Part shown: positions 44,959 through 53,914 of the stretch, one piece after another
Numbering within the stretch: position 1 is the stretch's first letter
Layout: the number at the start of each line of letters is the position of its first letter
Source: Sphingobacteriales bacterium
Lineage (GTDB): Bacteria > Bacteroidota > Bacteroidia > Chitinophagales > Chitinophagaceae
NCBI GenBank assembly: GCA_003963365.1
Contig: RXJG01000004.1
Span: 288,009-352,008 of the forward strand
Direction: 5' to 3'
DNA: 64,000 nt
Notes under the pieces: generated by a model
What the model saw: the letters and a program-made list of their open reading frames with translations, nothing else
Told to the model about the DNA's origin: nothing
Databases searched by the model: none
Translations under genes and position numbers: made by a program

Positions 44959-45960
44959 TTGAAAGGTCAGTTTGAACATATCGAATATCTCTATGGTCTT
45001 GCAGTCATCCTGCCATTGATTTTTCTATTCATCAATGTGGTGAAATGGAAAAAGCAACGGGTAAAAAAAATTGGGGACGAAGCATTGGTTAAACAACTCA
45101 TCAAAGGGTATTCTCCCAAACGTTTTTTTTATAAGTTTTTATTACCACTGATTGCCATGGTAATTGGTATAGTAGCAATTGCCAACTGGCAAACACCAAA
45201 AGGTGATAGCCAGGTAAAACGAAAAGGAGTGGACATTATGATTGCTTTGGATGTGAGCAAAAGCATGCTGGCGCAGGATATAAAGCCCAATCGTTTGGAA
45301 CGGGCGAAACAAGTGGTAGCAAAACTGATGGATAAATTAGAAGATGACAGGGTTGGATTGATTTTATTTGCCGGACATGCATATTTGCAAATGCCACTCA
45401 CCACTGATCATGCAGCGGCTAAAATGTATTTATCAGCAGCAACTCCCGATGCTGTTCCTACACAGGGAACAGTTATAAGCGAAGCATTAAATACTGCAGA
45501 TAATGCCTTTGAAGCAAAGGATAAAAAATTTAAATCGGTTATTGTTATTACAGATGGGGAAGATCACGAAGAAGGCGCATTAGATGCCGCTAAAAATTTA
45601 GTGAACAGCGGAGCCATGGTTAACACTATTGGAATGGGAACAGCAGAAGGCTCTCCTATTATAGAAGAAGGAAGTACAGAATATAAAAAAGATGCACAGG
45701 GCAATATCATTATAACAAGGTTGAACCAGGCCGAACTACAACAAATTGCTGCTGCCGGAAAAGGTTTATACCAATTATATTCCAATACAGATGATGTGGT
45801 CAATAATTTAGTGACGCAAGTTGATTCTATTGGAGAAAAAGAAATTACCGATAAAGCTTCACTTACCTATCAAACATATTTTCAGTGGCTGATAGCGGCG
45901 GTGATAGTGCTGTTGTTGATTGAAATAGTTATTGCTGAACGAAAAATGACCATCGCCTGA
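44959..45960 (+). CDS. VWA-domain protein, BatB-like
   Basis: Starts at TTG 44959; an in-frame stop lies 7 bases upstream and no ATG is near, so this non-ATG start is forced. The 333 residues have two N-terminal membrane helices (about 8-25 and 60-77), a von Willebrand A domain with MIDAS motif DVSKS and VITDGEDHEEG, and a C-terminal membrane helix (about 310-328). This is the BatB layout of the Bacteroides aerotolerance operon, a MoxR-linked envelope-stress module. The BatA and MoxR genes are not next to it. Confidence 0.87.
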   Translation: MKGQFEHIEYLYGLAVILPLIFLFINVVKWKKQRVKKIGDEALVKQLIKGYSPKRFFYKFLLPLIAMVIGIVAIANWQTPKGDSQVKRKGVDIMIALDVSKSMLAQDIKPNRLERAKQVVAKLMDKLEDDRVGLILFAGHAYLQMPLTTDHAAAKMYLSAATPDAVPTQGTVISEALNTADNAFEAKDKKFKSVIVITDGEDHEEGALDAAKNLVNSGAMVNTIGMGTAEGSPIIEEGSTEYKKDAQGNIIITRLNQAELQQIAAAGKGLYQLYSNTDDVVNNLVTQVDSIGEKEITDKASLTYQTYFQWLIAAVIVLLLIEIVIAERKMTIA

Positions 45961-46562
45961 AAAAAATAATTACCATATTATCATTGTTGCTGGTTACTCA
46001 GTTTCTTGTTGCACAAGACAAGCAAAATCTGCAGAAAGGAAATATACTGTACAAGAAACAGGAGTATGATAAAGCGACTGAAGAATACAAAAAGGCAGAA
46101 GAGAAAAAGAAAACACCACAAACCTCTTATAACCTTGGAAATGCTTTATATAAATCAAAAAAAATAGATGAAGCCGAAAAAGCTTACGACAATTCTTTAG
46201 AGGAAGCAGATAATAATCTTAAAGCAAAAGCTTATTATAACAAGGGAGTGGCATTACAACAACAAAAGAAATTACCTGAATGCATAGAGGCTTATAAAAA
46301 TGCATTGCGCATTAATCCTGATGATGCGGAGGCAAGGCAAAACCTGCAAAAAGCTTTGCAGCAGCAGGAACAACAACAGCAAAAGCAGGAACAGAAACAA
46401 CAACAACAACAGCAGCAGGAACCCAAGCCTCAAAAAAGTAAACTCACACCCAAACAGGTGGAACAATATCTTCAATCAATACGTGAAAAAGAAAAACAGG
46501 TGCAGCAACGGGTAGCCAAACAAAGAGTAAGTACACCCAGGCAACCTGAAAAAGATTGGTAA
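45957..46562 (+). CDS. TPR protein, BatC-like, apparent CTG start
   Basis: I set the start at CTG 45957, which overlaps the batB stop codon (CTGA). From there the frame reads as a full signal peptide, x-KKIITILSLLLVTQFLVAQ, 201 residues in all. There is no ATG, GTG or TTG between it and an in-frame stop 18 bases upstream, and the first TTG (45984) would cut off the lysines and half of the hydrophobic core. Three TPR units follow (about residues 30-130), then a Gln-rich low-complexity stretch and a basic end. It would act in the periplasm with BatB. Confidence 0.8.
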   Translation: MKKIITILSLLLVTQFLVAQDKQNLQKGNILYKKQEYDKATEEYKKAEEKKKTPQTSYNLGNALYKSKKIDEAEKAYDNSLEEADNNLKAKAYYNKGVALQQQKKLPECIEAYKNALRINPDDAEARQNLQKALQQQEQQQQKQEQKQQQQQQQEPKPQKSKLTPKQVEQYLQSIREKEKQVQQRVAKQRVSTPRQPEKDW

Positions 46563-46609
46563 CGATTTATATTTTAATACGTAACATTGTTGCTCAAAAT
46601 ATAAACGCT

Positions 46610-47410
46610 ATGAAAAAGCTTTTATACCTTTTTGTTACAGCCTTCACTCTTTTATTCACGGCTTGTATTGATTCAGAAGAAAAAATTTCCCTTAACGAAG
46701 ATGGAAGCGGTACTTATAAAATTACTATGGACATGAGTAAGATGATAAGTATGCTCAGCGCTTTTGGCGGAGATGAGAAGAAAAAAATAGAGAAGAAAGA
46801 TACCGTTATTTATTTCAAAGATTATGCAGATACTTCTACTACATTAACAGCAGAAGAAAAAGAGATAATGCGTACCGGCAAACTGACGGTAAACATGGAT
46901 TCAGAAAAAGGAGAGATGAAAATTGTTATAGATGCCTTATTTAAAAACGGTTCACAGCTTTCTTACTTGCGAACCAACCTGCAGGATATGGTAGGAAAAA
47001 CAAAAGCAATGGATAAGTTAAATGATAAAAAGGAAGATAAATCTGCAGAAGAAGGAACAGGTGGTATGGATATGACTCCAAAAATGGGTGCTCCTAAAAA
47101 TAATGTCAACCCTTTTAAAGATTATTATGAATTTAAAGCCACGGCTAATTCTTTGTGGTATGTTGTAAAAGATAAAGCGGCTGCAATGAAGGCATTGGAA
47201 ACAAACGAGGATTTGCAAATGATGAAAAAGATGGCGCCAATGATGGGGGATATGACCTTTAGTACCGTAATTGAACTTCCCCATTCAGCAAAAAAAGTAG
47301 AAGGACCCAATGCCAAATTATCAGATGATAAAAAGACCGTTACAGTAGCCGCCACTTTCAAGCAAATTTTTGCGAACCTCGACGCTATGTCTTTTAAAGT
47401 GGAATATTAA
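46610..47410 (+). CDS. Lipoprotein of unknown function downstream of bat genes
   Basis: ATG 46610 gives 266 residues with a lipobox Cys19 (LLFTAC). The mature part opens EEKISLNEDGSGTYKITMDMS, the start seen in LppM-like lipoproteins, with a Lys/Asp-rich centre and beta-rich end. It has two Met/Lys-rich stretches (KMISM, MKKMAPMMGDM). It is the third gene of the bat unit, ending at a terminator, so it may belong to the same envelope process. Confidence 0.7.
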   Translation: MKKLLYLFVTAFTLLFTACIDSEEKISLNEDGSGTYKITMDMSKMISMLSAFGGDEKKKIEKKDTVIYFKDYADTSTTLTAEEKEIMRTGKLTVNMDSEKGEMKIVIDALFKNGSQLSYLRTNLQDMVGKTKAMDKLNDKKEDKSAEEGTGGMDMTPKMGAPKNNVNPFKDYYEFKATANSLWYVVKDKAAAMKALETNEDLQMMKKMAPMMGDMTFSTVIELPHSAKKVEGPNAKLSDDKKTVTVAATFKQIFANLDAMSFKVEY

Positions 47411-47428
47411 TTTCTTAAAACAATATGG

Positions 47429-47456
47429 AAGCCCCGAACATACGGGGCTTTTTTGT
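47429..47456 (+). terminator. Terminator of the bat/lipoprotein operon
   Basis: Stem AAGCCCCG/CGGGGCTT with a 6-base loop, followed by TTTTGTTGTT. It is 18 bases after the stop codon. Confidence 0.88.
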
Positions 47457-47514
47457 TGTTATCTTGCACAGCGAACAGCTCCTTTGCGAGTCTTACTGGA
47501 AAGTTTATTTAATC

Positions 47515-49581
47515 ATGCAATTATATACTCCATCCTTAACAGCGTATAAACGGCTTGCCACCAAAGAAGTAAAAATTGGTGATTTGCTGCTGGGAAATTT
47601 TAATCCCATTCGTGTGCAAACGATGACTACTACTGATACTATGGATACCATCGGTACAGTAGAACAATCCATTCGTTGTATTGAAGCGGGTGCTGAACTG
47701 GTACGTATTACAGCTCCATCAAAAAAAGAAGCAGAGAATTTGCTCAACATAAAAAATGAATTGCGCAAACGTGGATATAATACACCACTGGTGGCTGATA
47801 TTCATTTTACTCCCAATGCCGCCGAGATAGCGGCAAGAATTGTAGAAAAAGTAAGAGTAAATCCCGGCAATTATGTCGACAAAAAAAAATTTGAACTGAT
47901 TGAATACAGCGATGCAGATTATTTAGAAGAGATAGAACGAATAAGAGAACGCTTTACCCCACTGGTAAAAATTTGTAAAGAATATGGTACGGCTATGCGC
48001 ATCGGTACCAATCACGGCTCACTGAGCGACAGAATTATGAGTCGTTACGGTGATACCGCTATTGGAATGGTGGAAAGTGCTATGGAGTTTCTGCGTATTG
48101 CAAGAAATGAAAGCTATCACAACATTGTACTGAGTATGAAGAGCAGCAATCCGCAGGTGATGGTACAGGCATATCGTTTACTCATTAAGCATATGAGTGA
48201 AGAGTTCAATGAATGTTATCCTTTGCATTTGGGAGTAACAGAAGCAGGTGATGGCGAAGACGGAAGAATAAAATCTGCAATAGGTATTGGTACATTACTG
48301 GAAGATGGGATAGGTGATACTATCCGTGTTTCATTGACGGAAGACCCCGAGTTTGAAATTCCTGTATGTAAAGATTTGGTGAAGAGGTATGAAATAAAGG
48401 CGACGGCAGATGAGGGACAACAGACGACCATTAAAAATAGTCAATGGTCAATGGTTAATGGTCAAAAAGTTCCGGTGGCAGATAAAATTGCTTATGACCC
48501 CTTTTCATACAAACGAAGAGAAACATTTGCAGTAGACAACATCGGTGATAAACATGTGCCGGTAGTAATTGCCGATTTAAGCCGTTTGCAAAACATTATG
48601 CCAGGCGATTTAAAAAGTATTGGCTACAGTTATGATGAAGCAACTGATAAATGGACAATTGGTGATGCAGCAGCAGATTATATTTTTACTGGTAACCAGT
48701 TATTAAACTTTGCCTTGCCGGGCACTTTAAAAGTGATTGTTTATCCCGATGCATGGCTAAGTGCAGAGGACAAAACAACGTATTTCCCTATTTTTTCTGA
48801 TAAGGGTTTTGCAGAAGCAGAAATTACCAGCAAGGAATTGAATTTTGTAATGATCGATTGTTACAATGATGAAACAGCGGTTAATGATTATACTTACCTG
48901 GAATCTGTTGCCAATGATTCATCCGTTGTATTATGTTTAAGCAGTAACAATAAAAATGCACTGCAATCGGTAAGAAGGATGATGATAGAGTTAATGAATC
49001 GTACTATTAAAAACCCTGTTGTTTTAATTTGTGACAGTAGCGGACAAACCAGCGATGAGCATTTGATTCATTACGCTATTGAAACAGGTGGATTATTATT
49101 GGATGGAATGGGTGATGGTGTTTGCCTGGGAATGGGAAACAAGAGTTACGAAGCTGCTGCCTCCAGTCAATCACCATTAAATGCTTCAGGAAGAAATTAT
49201 CTCAGCAATCAAACAGTAGAGCAGTTCATCAATAATACTGCGTTCTCTATTTTACAAGCAACAAGAACAAGAATATCCAAAACAGAATATATAAGTTGCC
49301 CAAGTTGCGGACGTACTTTATTTGATCTGCAGGAAACAACAGCAAAAATCCGTTCGGTTACCCATCATCTAAAAGGAGTGAAGATTGCCATTATGGGCTG
49401 TATAGTAAATGGTCCGGGTGAAATGGCCGATGCAGACTTTGGTTATGTAGGCAGCGGCCCGGGAAAAATTACTTTATACAAAGGGAAAGACGTGGTAAAA
49501 AGAAATGTAGATAGTGAAGTAGCAGTAGATGAACTTATCAGCCTGCTTAAAGAAAACGAAGCCTGGGTTGAACCTTCATAA
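47515..49581 (+). CDS. ispG: 4-hydroxy-3-methylbut-2-enyl diphosphate synthase, long form
   Basis: ATG 47515 gives 688 residues. It catalyses the penultimate step of the MEP isoprenoid pathway with a [4Fe-4S] cluster and flavodoxin or ferredoxin as electron source. The TIM-barrel start (VKIGDLLLGNFNPIRVQTMTTTDT) and the C-terminal domain with cluster ligands Cys595, Cys598 (CPSC) and Cys629 (MGCIVNGPGEMADADFGY) are intact. Between them lies a large insert (about residues 300-560), the form shared with Chlamydia, plants and most Bacteroidota. Within it an in-frame word repeat encodes residues about 309-317. Confidence 0.96.
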   Translation: MQLYTPSLTAYKRLATKEVKIGDLLLGNFNPIRVQTMTTTDTMDTIGTVEQSIRCIEAGAELVRITAPSKKEAENLLNIKNELRKRGYNTPLVADIHFTPNAAEIAARIVEKVRVNPGNYVDKKKFELIEYSDADYLEEIERIRERFTPLVKICKEYGTAMRIGTNHGSLSDRIMSRYGDTAIGMVESAMEFLRIARNESYHNIVLSMKSSNPQVMVQAYRLLIKHMSEEFNECYPLHLGVTEAGDGEDGRIKSAIGIGTLLEDGIGDTIRVSLTEDPEFEIPVCKDLVKRYEIKATADEGQQTTIKNSQWSMVNGQKVPVADKIAYDPFSYKRRETFAVDNIGDKHVPVVIADLSRLQNIMPGDLKSIGYSYDEATDKWTIGDAAADYIFTGNQLLNFALPGTLKVIVYPDAWLSAEDKTTYFPIFSDKGFAEAEITSKELNFVMIDCYNDETAVNDYTYLESVANDSSVVLCLSSNNKNALQSVRRMMIELMNRTIKNPVVLICDSSGQTSDEHLIHYAIETGGLLLDGMGDGVCLGMGNKSYEAAASSQSPLNASGRNYLSNQTVEQFINNTAFSILQATRTRISKTEYISCPSCGRTLFDLQETTAKIRSVTHHLKGVKIAIMGCIVNGPGEMADADFGYVGSGPGKITLYKGKDVVKRNVDSEVAVDELISLLKENEAWVEPS
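48439..48466 (+). repeat. In-frame GTCAATGG word repeat inside ispG
   Basis: GTCAATGG occurs twice, then GTTAATGG and GTCAA follow, giving NSQWSMVNGQK in the protein. It resembles the intergenic word repeats elsewhere in the window. Confidence 0.6.
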
Positions 49582-49589
49582 GTTATTTA

Positions 49590-49847
49590 CTATTTCACTT
49601 TCTTCAGCACACTTACTCCCATCATTGATGATGCGTCTCTGTAATCAATAACCTGTATATCATTTGGATGATGAAAGCGGTATTTTTTCCCGGTAACACT
49701 TCCAAAAATGGTTAAGGCGGTTAAGCCTGTGTATTCAAATTTTATATCGGGCCACATACGTTTCGTTATTTCATCATTCACATCAGGGTTGCTTAATAAC
49801 ATTGTTTGATTGCTGTATTGTGTCCGTTTATTTCCGCAATTGCACAT
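49590..49847 (-). CDS. Small protein with N-terminal CxC, function unknown
   Basis: An 85-residue soluble protein starting MCNCGNKRTQYSNQ. The middle has a short beta-rich stretch (FEYTGLTALTIFGSVTGKKYRFHHPND) and the end is basic. The CNCG could bind a metal. It is the last gene of the operon with DUF1360 and two large unknown proteins (9-base gap). No family recognised. Confidence 0.65.
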   Translation of the reverse strand: MCNCGNKRTQYSNQTMLLSNPDVNDEITKRMWPDIKFEYTGLTALTIFGSVTGKKYRFHHPNDIQVIDYRDASSMMGVSVLKKVK

Positions 49848-49856
49848 AAATTTTTT

Positions 49857-50171
49857 TTAGTCTTCAAAATATTCAAGTGGTGATTTTTGCTGACCTGGTT
49901 TTGTTGTTGCCTGTTCAAGCAAACAGGCAGCACCTGATATTGCCCACCATACTAATAGTTTTTCCCACCAGCTGTTTCCTAACCATATTCCCAAGGGTAA
50001 TGATACCCATACACTGGTACAATAAAAGCAGTCGAGCAGGCTTCCAAAGAAACCTGCTCCTGCTTTTTTCCTGATAATAAAAACAATATCAAATGGCCCG
50101 TCTTCTTTTGATATTAAATGTGTGATACGCCATGTTGCTAAAATTGTTATTATAAATAAACCCGTATTCAT
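49857..50171 (-). CDS. DUF1360 membrane protein
   Basis: A 104-residue protein with three hydrophobic helices and the DUF1360 pattern: ATWRITHLISKEDGPFDIVF, GFFGSLLDCFYCTSVWVSLP, then WWAISGAACLLE. The CFYC pair is conserved in the family as I know it. Function of the family is unknown. The gaps to its neighbours are 6 and 9 bases, so it is tightly linked in the operon. Confidence 0.82.
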   Translation of the reverse strand: MNTGLFIITILATWRITHLISKEDGPFDIVFIIRKKAGAGFFGSLLDCFYCTSVWVSLPLGIWLGNSWWEKLLVWWAISGAACLLEQATTKPGQQKSPLEYFED

Positions 50172-50177
50172 AATTAA

Positions 50178-52469
50178 CTATGCCGGTTCTAATGCAAAAG
50201 CAGCCAGTGCAGATGCGTCTAAAAAATACAGTTGATTGCTTCCATTGGTAGTAAGTACCGATACTCCCAGTGATTCTGCAAAAGCAGCTTTACCACCTGC
50301 ACTGCAAACACCTAATAATTGTGCTGGCGTAAAACTGTGGCGGTAAATACTGCTGATATCTCTGCTGTACACACCGGCATCACCAATTACCATTCCATCG
50401 GCATTCGTTAATGCTGACTGAGTTGGATCATTACAAGTACCTTTTTGCACTACAAAACCAAAAGTGGCAAAGTTGTTTGGATGATAAGCCCTGAAGGCAA
50501 CCTCAATATTAGCATTTGGAGGATAGGGAACGAAACCACAGCAATCAGTAAACATTTCACGTGTATTTACTTTAATCTTATAAATATTAGCTGCAGCATT
50601 TTGATTATCTAACCGCACATTCATTTTAAACGCATCAGCATTTGCTATTCCATTTAATACCAGGTATTGATCGGGTGCATCAATAGAAGGAGCAAATGTA
50701 TTATAATGCGGTACCTGGAATAAATATTTGGGGATGGCTGACAGCTTATTTCCGTTAAAGTCAAATAACTCAAGAAAAAATTCATACAGGCCGTCTGTAA
50801 ATTTCGATGAATCAAAACTTACTGTTATTGTATTTTGGTCCCACAACGGGCTTAGTTCAGGGGCATTTACCGGAGCTGCACTTGGGTAGGCGGGTGGTAT
50901 AATATACAAATCATCATTTCCGTTTTTGGAAACCGGGCCAAGTTTGAATGCATTTACACCAATATGTTTATGCATAAAAATATCAAAGTATTCAAAGGTG
51001 TAAGATTTATACAATGCCTGGCCACCATGCAACGATACCGGGCTTACTAAAGGAACGAAAGAAAGATCAGCATTACGAATTTTTCGACAGGACCACCGGT
51101 AATAATACATTCCGTTAGAAGGTAAACCGCTTCCAAACTGAACCACAAATCCTAATGTGCTGCCAAATGGCCGGCGAAAATCTCCTTCAGTGTTCGGGCT
51201 TGCCCATACAGATACATCACTTAAGCCAATGCGGTTAAAACTTTTTCCCTGTATGGTTGAAATAAGATCGGTTTGCTGTATGTGCGTAACACTGGCAGCA
51301 CTTCCAATTGTTTTAATCCAGATAATATCACCATCCAGCACATCATTACATTCCCATCTTACCCTTTCATCGGTTACACGGATGGTAACATTGCTGCCAC
51401 ACGCATAATTCCAGTAAGTGTTACAGGCAATGGAAGGTTTGTAAACGGTTGTCCAAACGCCATCGATTAAATATTCAACCCAGAAATAAAGATCAGGTTC
51501 ATCACCATCGTACCAGTAAATATAAGTGGTATCAAAATTTCCAAACAAATCTGTATATACCACCTCTATTTCACTGCAACGGTAGAAATAGGGCCATATC
51601 CATGGCAGGTAACAGAAGTATGGGTGAAAAAGATGATAATAATCCACAATAGTTTTTCGGATAGCCGCAGCATTGCCTGAAAGTAATTGATTTTTTACTT
51701 CGGGTAACGCCAGTATGGATGTGTGCAGTTGCTGCAAATTTTGAGCAGGTTCTGCATTAAATGTTTCGGCGCTTAATTTTGTTTCGTTTGCTGAAAAGTT
51801 TGCCGGTTCTCTTACCTGGGATATTGCATTAAAATTAAGAGCCCCGGCTCTTACAACAACCGGAGGATACGGTCCTGGTGGTAAAGGCTGAGGATTGAGT
51901 TCACTCATAATTGGCCCCGGGTCCGGCCCTGGCCCGGGAATTGGTATTGGCCAGTCGGGATTTAAAATGATAGGGGGAATTTTTAAAATAATGTCATCAG
52001 GAATTTTATAGATCCACCACCAGATCCTGTCTACTTCGCAAATATGAACACGGGCATGACATATTCCTCTGTCTTGTGCAATACTTCCAATCGTAAAATT
52101 TTTTATCACCCGGCCTTTAATACGACAGAAACGCCATCTCCAGTATTTAGCCAAATAATCAGGAATTGGCAAAACAGAGAATGCACCTTTTGCATCTGTA
52201 TCCAGCACGGCTTCATAAGGTCTGAATCTTTCCAGGTCGCCAACGGAACTCACATTTTCAATTCGCTTGTCATTAGCCGGAACAATAAAGATTCTCAGTT
52301 CCCTTGGGTTTTTATTAAATGTTTGCAGCTCCAGCATTTCTTTTTGTACAGGTTTTTTATCCAGGAGCTTTCCGCTTCTTGAAAAAATAAAAGCAGTAAG
52401 CTGAATTTCTTCTGCCGGTTTATTTTCAAAGCGGATGGGAATGATTATTTTTTCTGATTCTTTTGCCAT
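50178..52469 (-). CDS. Large aromatic- and cysteine-rich protein, unknown family
   Basis: ATG 52469 gives 763 residues (MAKESEKIIIPIRFENKP); no signal peptide or membrane helix is seen. The N-terminal part (about 1-110) looks like a beta-sandwich, an unusual Pro-rich linker (PIPIPGPGPDPGPI, PQPLPPGPYP) sits near 185-215, and the centre is very rich in Tyr and Trp (YYHLFHPYFCYLPWIWPYFY). At least ten cysteines are spread along it, including pairs near CHARVHIC and DCCGF. The late segments read like Ig/fibronectin-type folds. I recognise no family. Confidence 0.75.
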   Translation of the reverse strand: MAKESEKIIIPIRFENKPAEEIQLTAFIFSRSGKLLDKKPVQKEMLELQTFNKNPRELRIFIVPANDKRIENVSSVGDLERFRPYEAVLDTDAKGAFSVLPIPDYLAKYWRWRFCRIKGRVIKNFTIGSIAQDRGICHARVHICEVDRIWWWIYKIPDDIILKIPPIILNPDWPIPIPGPGPDPGPIMSELNPQPLPPGPYPPVVVRAGALNFNAISQVREPANFSANETKLSAETFNAEPAQNLQQLHTSILALPEVKNQLLSGNAAAIRKTIVDYYHLFHPYFCYLPWIWPYFYRCSEIEVVYTDLFGNFDTTYIYWYDGDEPDLYFWVEYLIDGVWTTVYKPSIACNTYWNYACGSNVTIRVTDERVRWECNDVLDGDIIWIKTIGSAASVTHIQQTDLISTIQGKSFNRIGLSDVSVWASPNTEGDFRRPFGSTLGFVVQFGSGLPSNGMYYYRWSCRKIRNADLSFVPLVSPVSLHGGQALYKSYTFEYFDIFMHKHIGVNAFKLGPVSKNGNDDLYIIPPAYPSAAPVNAPELSPLWDQNTITVSFDSSKFTDGLYEFFLELFDFNGNKLSAIPKYLFQVPHYNTFAPSIDAPDQYLVLNGIANADAFKMNVRLDNQNAAANIYKIKVNTREMFTDCCGFVPYPPNANIEVAFRAYHPNNFATFGFVVQKGTCNDPTQSALTNADGMVIGDAGVYSRDISSIYRHSFTPAQLLGVCSAGGKAAFAESLGVSVLTTNGSNQLYFLDASALAAFALEPA

Positions 52470-52540
52470 GATTAATTTTTTAAAGGTGAATACGAATGAT
52501 GAATGAGGATCATTTCTTTGCAGCAGGTAATGGAGCAAAT

Positions 52541-52573
52541 GTTGCTGCTGGTTTTCTTTTCACCAGCAGCAAC
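52541..52573 (-). terminator. Hairpin between the two large unknown genes
   Basis: Perfect 11-bp stem GTTGCTGCTGG/CCAGCAGCAAC with an 11-base loop, 31 bases after the upstream stop. No T-run follows on -, so it may attenuate or stabilise rather than stop transcription. Confidence 0.5.
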
Positions 52574-52603
52574 TGATTTATTTGATAACTCCTGCAGAAT
52601 TGA

Positions 52604-53914
52604 TCAGTCACTAATAACTGGTGCCGGAGGACAGCAACGATATTCCTGTGATTTTTCCAGCAGTTCAATTTGTTTGCGCAACAAATCATTTTCTAACTGC
52701 ATTCTTTCTTTCACTAATGGTTCGCATACATCGCAATCATCGAGGCATCCTTTTACAATAATGCCGGCAGTTGGTAATGAAAACTCAGTTTCAAAATCTA
52801 TTTGCTGTTTTGTTTCTTTATTCAGGTTACCATCTTTATCCACCAGTTTGTTGCTGGCCAGTTGTTCGGTTACTTCTTTTAATGCTTTGTTACGGGTCTC
52901 GCTGTCTAATGGCAGCCCAATGTTTAAATCGGGACTAAAAACCGGCCGGGTAAGTAAAGCTGGCTGTGCTAATGCCAAAGCACTTAATTCAACATTTGCA
53001 CTTCTTGCAGTGAAAGCAATATTGGCCGTATCAGCTGCGTTTTTTCTAAGCAATGTGGTTGCCGGAACATCCTGCGGAACTAATGCAATAGGAATTTTAG
53101 CGACGCCCGGTTGCAACACACCACCAATTGGTGCATTGTCATCCAGTACTCTTCTTTCTATTGCTACCAGTTCAAATTTTATTTTTTGTTTTTTATTAAG
53201 CCGGTAGAACATATAAGTAACTGCGTGACATTTATTATAATTGCTGAATTCACGACTGGAAGCTTCAAAATGATCTTCACTCTCCCCCTGAATATGTGTG
53301 CGGCTGCTAACTTCACCTACCGAAACCGAATGTGCTTTTCGGGTGGCACTTACCGCCTGTGTGGCGGCACTTTGCACATGTGTTTTTTGCTGGTTTAAAT
53401 AATCTGATACAGAATGATTATTATGATTGCCGCTTGCATTAGTACTGGCACTGGCACTTAAGCTGAAAATGCCAATACTTCCTTTTGCATCACCATGAAA
53501 ATCCCAATGACCTTCATCTGAACTTTCTGCATGACCTGACTGGGCTGCCGAAGCATCGGCCATATATTTTTGTACAGCCGTCATGTAATACTGTTCTTCC
53601 GAAATTTGTTCACTGCGGTAACTTAGTTTGGTTTCACTGTCATAAGTAAAGCGGCTTCTCCTGTCAGTAGTTGCCAGCCGTACTTTTTCTCCGGGTAACA
53701 AAGTAGTGCTGTAAACAGGATCACCGAGGGTTAATCCTAAAGTGCAGCGGCTGAATTTAAAATGAAGAATCACTTCTACATTTACTCTTCTTCTGTTAGC
53801 TGCGGTTACAGAAGTTGGATAAGTTAACACTCTGCTGAAGTTTACCACATCGCAGTGATCATCTTTGATCAGTTCGGGACAGCAAGGAATAGTTTGTTGA
53901 TTACTGGTTGCCAT
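52604..53914 (-). CDS. Cys-rich protein with coiled-coil end, unknown family
   Basis: A 436-residue protein without signal peptide. It opens with a CC pair (TIPCCPELI). A basic strand-rich part (about 40-100) contains LLPGEKVRLATTDRRSRFTYD. A Ser/Ala/His-rich low-complexity segment (SASASTNASGNHNNHSVS) lies near 160-185. The end is a predicted coiled coil (MQLENDLLRKQIELLEKSQE) between two cysteine clusters (CLDDCDVCEP and CCPPAP). The design suggests a structural or scaffolding protein that self-associates. It starts the four-gene operon. I cannot assign a family. Confidence 0.75.
   Translation of the reverse strand: MATSNQQTIPCCPELIKDDHCDVVNFSRVLTYPTSVTAANRRRVNVEVILHFKFSRCTLGLTLGDPVYSTTLLPGEKVRLATTDRRSRFTYDSETKLSYRSEQISEEQYYMTAVQKYMADASAAQSGHAESSDEGHWDFHGDAKGSIGIFSLSASASTNASGNHNNHSVSDYLNQQKTHVQSAATQAVSATRKAHSVSVGEVSSRTHIQGESEDHFEASSREFSNYNKCHAVTYMFYRLNKKQKIKFELVAIERRVLDDNAPIGGVLQPGVAKIPIALVPQDVPATTLLRKNAADTANIAFTARSANVELSALALAQPALLTRPVFSPDLNIGLPLDSETRNKALKEVTEQLASNKLVDKDGNLNKETKQQIDFETEFSLPTAGIIVKGCLDDCDVCEPLVKERMQLENDLLRKQIELLEKSQEYRCCPPAPVISD

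Noticed and set aside
46340-46440. Gln-rich run in the BatC-like protein as a novelty
   Set aside because: Low-complexity Gln stretches after TPRs are common in BatC-type proteins; not reported as a finding.
52503-53207. 234-codon + strand frame opposite the 436-residue unknown gene
   Set aside because: Ser/Phe/Leu-rich and without start context or domain; it is the antisense shadow of the - strand gene, which has the better coding pattern.
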